From an uncultured Synergistales bacterium (lineage in GTDB: Bacteria > Synergistota > Synergistia > Synergistales > Aminobacteriaceae), in contig CAJOGI010000010.1 of NCBI GenBank assembly GCA_905234075.1, forward strand, positions 1-47,031: DNA of 47,031 nucleotides. Direction: 5' to 3'. The translations under genes were made by a program, and so were the position numbers. A model generated the notes under the pieces. The model had not been told where the DNA came from. It saw nothing but the letters and a program-made list of their open reading frames with translations, and did not search any database. Position 1 is the stretch's first letter; the number at the start of each line of letters is the position of its first letter. Of this stretch, positions 42,421 to 47,031 are shown one piece after another.

Positions 42421-43683
42421 TTAATTATTTCCTCCTCCGATATCGGATCTGTATCTCATTCCCTCAAAATTAATTAATTTTACGGCTTCGTAGGCTTTTT
42501 CACGCGCTATAGTGAAATCATCAGCTATGGCATTGACAGCCAAAACGCGCCCTCCTGCGGTGAAATATTTACTGCCTTCGCGTTTTGTTCCTGCGTGGAA
42601 AATTTCAACGCCCGGAATTTTTTCAGCTTCTCCAAAATTAATTTCATAACCCGTCAAATATGCTCCGGGATAACCGCTCGACGCGAGAACAACACAGCAT
42701 GACGCGGAATTTTTGAATTTAACTTCAATTTCGCTTAATCTCTCTTCGCGGACTGCAAGCATGATCTCAAATAAATCACTGTCGAGCAAAGGCAAAACTG
42801 CTTCGGCTTCAGGGTCGCCAAACCTGCAATTATATTCAATAACTTTCGGGCCGTCTTTGGTGAGCATTAAGCCGAAATATAAACAGCCTTTGAAAGTTCT
42901 GCCTTCAGCGTTCATTGCGTTTACAGTCGGGAGAAAAATTTTTTTCATGCACTCGTCTGCAATTTCATCAGTATAATAAAAATTTGGAGCTACAACTCCC
43001 ATTCCGCCGGTGTTAGGGCCTTTGTTGCCGTCATAGGCGCGTTTGTGATCCATTGAAGAAATCATAGGCACGATAGTTTTTCCGTCAGTAAAAGCTAAAA
43101 CAGTAACTTCAGGCCCTCGCAGACATTCTTCGATTAAAATCTTCTCGCCGCTTTTGCCAAAAGTTTTATCTTTCATGCAGGCCATTATCGCCTCGCGAGC
43201 CTGCTTGAAATTTTCAGCAACCGTAACTCCCTTTCCTTTTGCCAAGCCGTCAGCCTTGATAACTATCGGGCAGTCCGACACAGCAACATAAGAGAGAGCC
43301 TCATCAATTTTTGAAAAAGTTTTATATTTTGCCGTTGGTATGTTGTATTTTGTCATAAACTCCTTAGCAAAAATTTTGCTGCTCTCGATTATTGCGGCTT
43401 TTTGTGAAGGACCAAAGCATTTAACGCCTATTTCTTCGAGCCTGTCAACCGCGCCCAATGCCAACGGATCATCAGGGGCGACAATGGCAAAATCAATCGA
43501 GTTATCTTTTGCAAAATTTACGATGCCGTCTATATCTTCGGCGGAAATTTTCACACACTCGGCAAAATTTGAAATTCCTCCGTTGCCGGGAAGCGCGTAA
43601 AAATTTTCAACTTTTGGATTTTTAGCGATGTATTTAGCGATTGCGTGTTCACGGCCCCCGCCGCCTATTAAAATTACGTTCAT
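42421..43683 (-). CDS. purD: phosphoribosylamine-glycine ligase (GAR synthetase)
   Basis: A 420-residue ATP-grasp enzyme for the second step of purine synthesis. Start motif ILIGGGGREHAIAKYI, GNGGI, ATP-grasp DGLAKGKGVTVAE, and SSMDHKRAYDGNKGPNTGGMG and EYNCRFGDPEAEAVL are all present. It starts after the small hydrolase (15 bases) and ends two bases before dNK. Confidence 0.98.
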   Translation of the reverse strand: MNVILIGGGGREHAIAKYIAKNPKVENFYALPGNGGISNFAECVKISAEDIDGIVNFAKDNSIDFAIVAPDDPLALGAVDRLEEIGVKCFGPSQKAAIIESSKIFAKEFMTKYNIPTAKYKTFSKIDEALSYVAVSDCPIVIKADGLAKGKGVTVAENFKQAREAIMACMKDKTFGKSGEKILIEECLRGPEVTVLAFTDGKTIVPMISSMDHKRAYDGNKGPNTGGMGVVAPNFYYTDEIADECMKKIFLPTVNAMNAEGRTFKGCLYFGLMLTKDGPKVIEYNCRFGDPEAEAVLPLLDSDLFEIMLAVREERLSEIEVKFKNSASCCVVLASSGYPGAYLTGYEINFGEAEKIPGVEIFHAGTKREGSKYFTAGGRVLAVNAIADDFTIAREKAYEAVKLINFEGMRYRSDIGGGNN

Positions 43684-43698
43684 GCTGTTAAACTCCTT

Positions 43699-44304
43699 TC
43701 AATTTGCTGTTACAGTTTTGAGCCAGTGATACAAAAAATCCATTTGCTCAGGCGTATGAAACCAGTGCTCTCCGTTTTTCATGACGGTTAATTTTGCGTT
43801 ATGTTTATTGATAAAGTCATTGACTGTTTCAAAGGAAGTTAAATTATCTTTTTCACCGTATAAAATTTCTGTTTCAATATTCCATTTTAACGGGTTATCT
43901 CGAACATAACGCAAATATTTGCAGGAAAGTTTTTCTCCAAAATCCGTAATTATTTCGCCTTTTTCAAAAAGTTCTTTTTCTGTTACACCTGCCCAGTTCA
44001 TCATGTCAAGTATTAACTTTTCCATATCTAAAATCGGCGATATGAAAAACGCTTTTTCAACAGGGCTGTTTTGCAAAGCAAGCATAGAAAAATACGCACC
44101 TATACTATTTGCAAGAATAAATATTTTCTCGTAGCGTTCACTTAATTTTTTGAATGAAGTCAAGATAATTTCTCCTGCTTTGTCAGGCATTAAGTAATTA
44201 AAATCCACGCCACAGCAATCGTAATTTATACAATACGGCCTGTATTGTTCGACTTCCTGCGAATTACCGCCCTTGCCGTGAATATATAGCAATGCTTTAT
44301 TCAT
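43699..44304 (-). CDS. small alpha/beta-hydrolase
   Basis: A 201-residue hydrolase. The order is the oxyanion segment LLYIHGKGGN, the nucleophile elbow ANSIGAYFS (Ser in GxSxG form A-N-S-I-G), an acid in LYGEKDNL, and the His in NGEHWFHT. Its length and layout fit small esterases such as the YqiA-like group. It sits within the purine cluster, 9 bases after the AICAR transformylase, with no evident role in that path. Confidence 0.85.
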   Translation of the reverse strand: MNKALLYIHGKGGNSQEVEQYRPYCINYDCCGVDFNYLMPDKAGEIILTSFKKLSERYEKIFILANSIGAYFSMLALQNSPVEKAFFISPILDMEKLILDMMNWAGVTEKELFEKGEIITDFGEKLSCKYLRYVRDNPLKWNIETEILYGEKDNLTSFETVNDFINKHNAKLTVMKNGEHWFHTPEQMDFLYHWLKTVTAN

Positions 44305-44313
44305 AATTTTAAT

Positions 44314-45447
44314 TTAATGATGAAATAATCTATGCCCGGTCATTACCATTGCGATATTTTTTTCATCGCAGGCTTTTATTACTAAGTCATCACGGATTGA
44401 TCCGCCGGGCTGGGCGATATAAGTTACTCCGCTTTTTGCTGCACGTTCGATGTTGTCAGGGAACGGAAAGAAAGCATCGCTGCCAAGCGAAACGCCTTTA
44501 TAATTTGCAAGAAATTCTTTGCGCTCGTCAGGCGAAATTATATCGCGTTCAGTCAAACATAAATTAATCGCATTATCTCGTTCGGGACGGCCTAGACTCG
44601 AATCAAATTCAAGATTTAAGATTTTCGGGTGTTCGCGCAAAATTCTCAAATCAGCCTTATCGCACGCAAGTTTCACGCAATGAAGCCTCGACTGCTGACC
44701 GGCTCCGACTCCTAAAGTCTGCCCGTTATAAGCAACACAGACTGAATTTGATTGTGTATATTTCAGCGTGATTAATGCAAGTACTAAATCTCTCTTGGCC
44801 TCGTCAGGAAAATCTTTTTTAAGCGTAACGGGCGTATTAAATTTTTCAGGCTCGATAACGGGCGCGGTGCTTCTCGACTGTTCAAAAGAAATTCCAAAAA
44901 CGTCCCGCGTCTCAATTAATTCCGGCTCGTAATCAGCATCAATTTTTACAACGGCATAATTTCCTTTGCGCTTGCTTTTTAATATTTCTAACGCTTCGGG
45001 CGTGTAGTCAGGAGCTATAACGCCGTCAGAAACTTCGCGCTTTATATAATTCGCCGTAACTTCGTCGCATGTGTCGCTCAACGCTATCCAATCGCCGAAA
45101 GATGATAATCTGTCCGTCCCTCTTGCTCTTGCATAAGCGCAGGCTAAAGGCGAAGAATTTATGTCAAGTTTCTCATCAACGAAAAATAATTTTTTTTCAT
45201 TATCGTTTAACGGGAGACCGAGTGCTGCTCCTGCCGGGCTTACGTGCTTGAATGACGCAGCAGCAGGCAATTTCAAATTTTTCCGCAGCTCTTTCACTAA
45301 CTGCCAAGAGTTCAAAGCGTCAAGAAAATTTATATAGCCCGGCCGGCCGTTGAGAATTTCAATCGGCAGTTCTTTGCCGTTCCTCATGAAAATTCTTGCC
45401 TGTGCCTGATCAGGGTTACAGCCGTATTTTAATTTATATTCGCGCAT
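44314..45447 (-). CDS. stand-alone AICAR formyltransferase (PurH C-terminal type)
   Basis: A 377-residue protein that matches the AICAR transformylase half of PurH; it adds formyl from 10-formyl-THF to AICAR. Motifs are KYGCNPDQAQA near the start, SFKHVSPAGAALG, GVGAGQQSRLHCV and SDAFFPFPDNIERAAKSGVTYIAQPGGS. The N-terminal MGS-like IMP-cyclohydrolase half of normal PurH is missing; that step is likely done by the PurO-like domain fused to PurN in the adjacent gene. Confidence 0.93.
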   Translation of the reverse strand: MREYKLKYGCNPDQAQARIFMRNGKELPIEILNGRPGYINFLDALNSWQLVKELRKNLKLPAAASFKHVSPAGAALGLPLNDNEKKLFFVDEKLDINSSPLACAYARARGTDRLSSFGDWIALSDTCDEVTANYIKREVSDGVIAPDYTPEALEILKSKRKGNYAVVKIDADYEPELIETRDVFGISFEQSRSTAPVIEPEKFNTPVTLKKDFPDEAKRDLVLALITLKYTQSNSVCVAYNGQTLGVGAGQQSRLHCVKLACDKADLRILREHPKILNLEFDSSLGRPERDNAINLCLTERDIISPDERKEFLANYKGVSLGSDAFFPFPDNIERAAKSGVTYIAQPGGSIRDDLVIKACDEKNIAMVMTGHRLFHH

Positions 45448-45458
45448 GTCATCATCTC

Positions 45459-46733
45459 CTAAATTTTTTGAGTGTTGAATAATTTATCTTGATAGCCCGA
45501 AAAATCGCTTTCATAAAATCTCACGTAGAGAGCCACTCTGTAATCTTCGCCAAGCTCTGCCCACAAAGAATTTGAAAATTCTTCAATGTCATCAGAAATT
45601 TTTACTTCTCTGGGCTCGCCCGTGAATGAGGGCAGATTTTCTCCGGGCCTTGCGTCATGGTCGTAAGTGTGAATTAAATTTCCCCTGCCGTTCTCAAATT
45701 CATACTCAAAGAAAAATTTTCCGGCTCGTTTCAAAATGCTCTGCTTATAGCCCGATTTATTAATAATTGCGCTGATTCGGGGCGTGTAGTGCGGAGCGTC
45801 GGGTTCATATTCGCGAGTTCTCAAGGCTTCCTCAAAAGTTTTCCCGTCCTTCAGAAAATCATAAACCGTGTCGGTCTGATCTCCGTTCGTTATGATTATA
45901 TTGTCATTAAAAATTCTCAAAGGCGAATATAAAATTAATGACGGGTCGAACCGGCTCGCCGGACTCTCAGGATTTTTATCCTGTTTAGTGAGCTTTATTA
46001 TTAACTCGTCGCCGGAACGTTCAAAAATTCTTGCCTTGCTTGACGCACTGCGTCCCATTATGAAATATGCAAGAGCAATTTTTCCTGAAGGTGTCATGCC
46101 TGTAATTATTCCGCGTCCGGGATATTTTATAGGATACGGAAAAATTTTTGCTGACTTTCTGCAAACGGCCTCAACCGCTCGCGGCAATATAACCCACTCG
46201 GCCTGCTCCATAACTCTGCGCTGTAATCTTTCGGGAGTATCATCAGGCAAAATTATTACAGGCTTTTGCGCTAAAATTTCTCCGCCGTCTGGAATTTCAT
46301 TCACTAAATGAACCGTCGCGCCCGTGATTTTTACTCCGCTCTTCAAAACTTCCTCGTGAACTTTCAAGCCGTAAAAACCTTTTCCGCAAAATGAAGGAAT
46401 TAATGAAGGGTGAATGTTGATAATTTTTGCGCCCGACTTCTCAATAAAATTTTTGCTCAAAATGTGCATGAAACCGGCCAAGACTATTATTTCGGGATTA
46501 AATTTTTTTAGGAGTTCCAAAATTTTATTTTCAAAATTAACTCCTAACTCATTGAAGTCCGCAACGTCCGCAGAAATTCCAGCCTTCTTGGCGCGTTCGA
46601 GAGCGTAAGCATTTTTTCTGCTCGAGATAACCTGCACAATTTTCCCGGAATTTAATATTCCATTATTTTGTGCGTCTATTAATGCCTGTAAATTCGTGCC
46701 GCCGCCCGACACTAACACAGAAATTTTCAGCAA
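45459..46733 (-). CDS. purN: PurN-PurO fusion: GAR transformylase plus archaeal-type IMP cyclohydrolase
   Basis: A 424-residue protein of two parts. Residues 1-197 are PurN, using 10-formyl-THF to formylate GAR: LVSGGGTNLQALID, NIHPSLIPSFCG, GATVHLVNEIPDGGEIL. Residues from about 203 match the IMP_cyclohyd family first known in archaea (PurO): YPGRGIITGMTPSGKIALAYFIMGRS. So one chain would carry out the third step and the last step of IMP synthesis. The start is TTG at 46733, overlapping the purM stop. A short heptad match (NELGVNFEN, residues 61-69) falls in a PurN loop. No internal start or break separates the halves. Confidence 0.92.
   Translation of the reverse strand: MLKISVLVSGGGTNLQALIDAQNNGILNSGKIVQVISSRKNAYALERAKKAGISADVADFNELGVNFENKILELLKKFNPEIIVLAGFMHILSKNFIEKSGAKIINIHPSLIPSFCGKGFYGLKVHEEVLKSGVKITGATVHLVNEIPDGGEILAQKPVIILPDDTPERLQRRVMEQAEWVILPRAVEAVCRKSAKIFPYPIKYPGRGIITGMTPSGKIALAYFIMGRSASSKARIFERSGDELIIKLTKQDKNPESPASRFDPSLILYSPLRIFNDNIIITNGDQTDTVYDFLKDGKTFEEALRTREYEPDAPHYTPRISAIINKSGYKQSILKRAGKFFFEYEFENGRGNLIHTYDHDARPGENLPSFTGEPREVKISDDIEEFSNSLWAELGEDYRVALYVRFYESDFSGYQDKLFNTQKI
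46536..46550 (-). repeat. short heptad match inside purN
   Basis: Minus-strand GAGTTAGGAGTTAATT-like sequence encoding ELGVN. Only about two units, so relation to the family is likely but not certain. Confidence 0.5.
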
Positions 46734-47031
46734 AGTTTTATTCCTCCCTCACCGCTGATAATTTCGCCGATTAAATAAGAATTTTCGATTGAGTTCAAAA
46801 TTTCTCCGGCATTTTCGGGACTTGTTATTAAAGTCATTCCCACGCCCATATTAAAAACGTGATACATCTCGTCAAGTTCAATTCTTCCGGCCTTCATTAA
46901 TAATTCAAAAATTTTCGGAGTTTTTATTTTTGAAAGCTCTATTTCAGCCGTGAGATTTTTGGGAATTGCTCGCGGTATGTTCTCGTAAAAGCCTCCGCCC
47001 GTTATGTGAGCGATTGATTTAATTTTTGAGA
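46727..47031 (-). CDS. purM: phosphoribosylformylglycinamidine cyclo-ligase, C-terminal part
   Basis: The start of the gene lies beyond the window. The visible 101 codons read AHITGGGFYENIPRAIP, then MYHVFNMGVGMTLI and end ISGEGGIKLC before TGA. These are the conserved end of PurM, which makes AIR in the fifth step of purine synthesis. Its stop (46727-46729) overlaps the purN TTG start, showing tight coupling. Confidence 0.95.
   Translation of the reverse strand, partial: SKIKSIAHITGGGFYENIPRAIPKNLTAEIELSKIKTPKIFELLMKAGRIELDEMYHVFNMGVGMTLITSPENAGEILNSIENSYLIGEIISGEGGIKLC

Overview
The window looks like an AT-rich chromosome segment from a diderm, host- or rumen-associated anaerobe, most likely an uncultured member of the Synergistota. 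Diderm features seen directly are a secretin and many exported proteins with cleavable signal peptides. The Synergistota guess is inferred from a DUF3798-type binding protein beside a sugar/nucleoside-type ABC transporter, a family-3 solute-binding protein with permuted lobes, and a SpoIID-domain protein in a diderm-looking genome. No phage, plasmid, IS element or CRISPR array was found.

Layout: 1-7.1 kb, plus strand, carries exported proteins (TPR-like protein, secretin, exported FAD oxidoreductase), then a frameshifted flavodoxin/ferredoxin gene on the minus strand, a broken permuted solute-binding protein gene and a uridine phosphorylase with a signal-like N-terminus. 7.1-10.3 kb, minus strand: exported unknown, Na+/H+ antiporter, ribokinase. 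10.3-18.0 kb, minus strand: a tight operon read nadE-yebC-ruvC-ruvA-ruvB-DUF3089-spoIID-queA-fic. 18.2-25.2 kb, plus strand: rpsB-tsf-pyrH-frr-cheR-hypA-uvrD/pcrA-coaE. 25.2-27.8 kb, minus strand: pyruvate phosphate dikinase. 28.1-32.6 kb, plus strand: tRNA-Glu(CUC), a large acidic membrane protein, ftsY and an unknown gene. 32.6-35.0 kb: a small exported protein, the scar of a deleted 5'-nucleotidase copy, and a twice-frameshifted 5'-nucleotidase gene. 35.1-41.0 kb, plus strand: DUF3798 binding protein, ABC ATPase, two permeases and a small membrane protein. 41.0-47.0 kb, minus strand: a purine cluster read purM-purN/purO fusion-AICAR transformylase-alpha/beta hydrolase-purD-dNK-nif3.

Nucleotide metabolism is a theme. 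De novo purine synthesis genes, a deoxynucleoside kinase, an apparently exported uridine phosphorylase, ribokinase, a 5'-nucleotidase gene now broken, and a transporter of the nucleoside/simple-sugar class together suggest past or present scavenging of nucleosides. That link is inference from context.

The most unusual signal is a family of degenerate 7-bp tandem repeats (GTTAGGA / GTGAGGA / GGTAGGA and their complement TCCTAAC) scattered through the window. Between genes they often occur as inverted pairs that form hairpins, several ending in a T-run like intrinsic terminators; one sits three bases before the pyrH start. In genes they are read through in frame as LGVRSEELGV-like peptides (coaE, the acidic protein before ftsY, the gene after ftsY, probably purN) or, on the opposite strand, as LLPPTSSFLP. 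Other points of interest are the PurN-PurO fusion, the 5'-nucleotidase deletion scar, three damaged genes, and changed signature residues in HypA, Fic and ribokinase.
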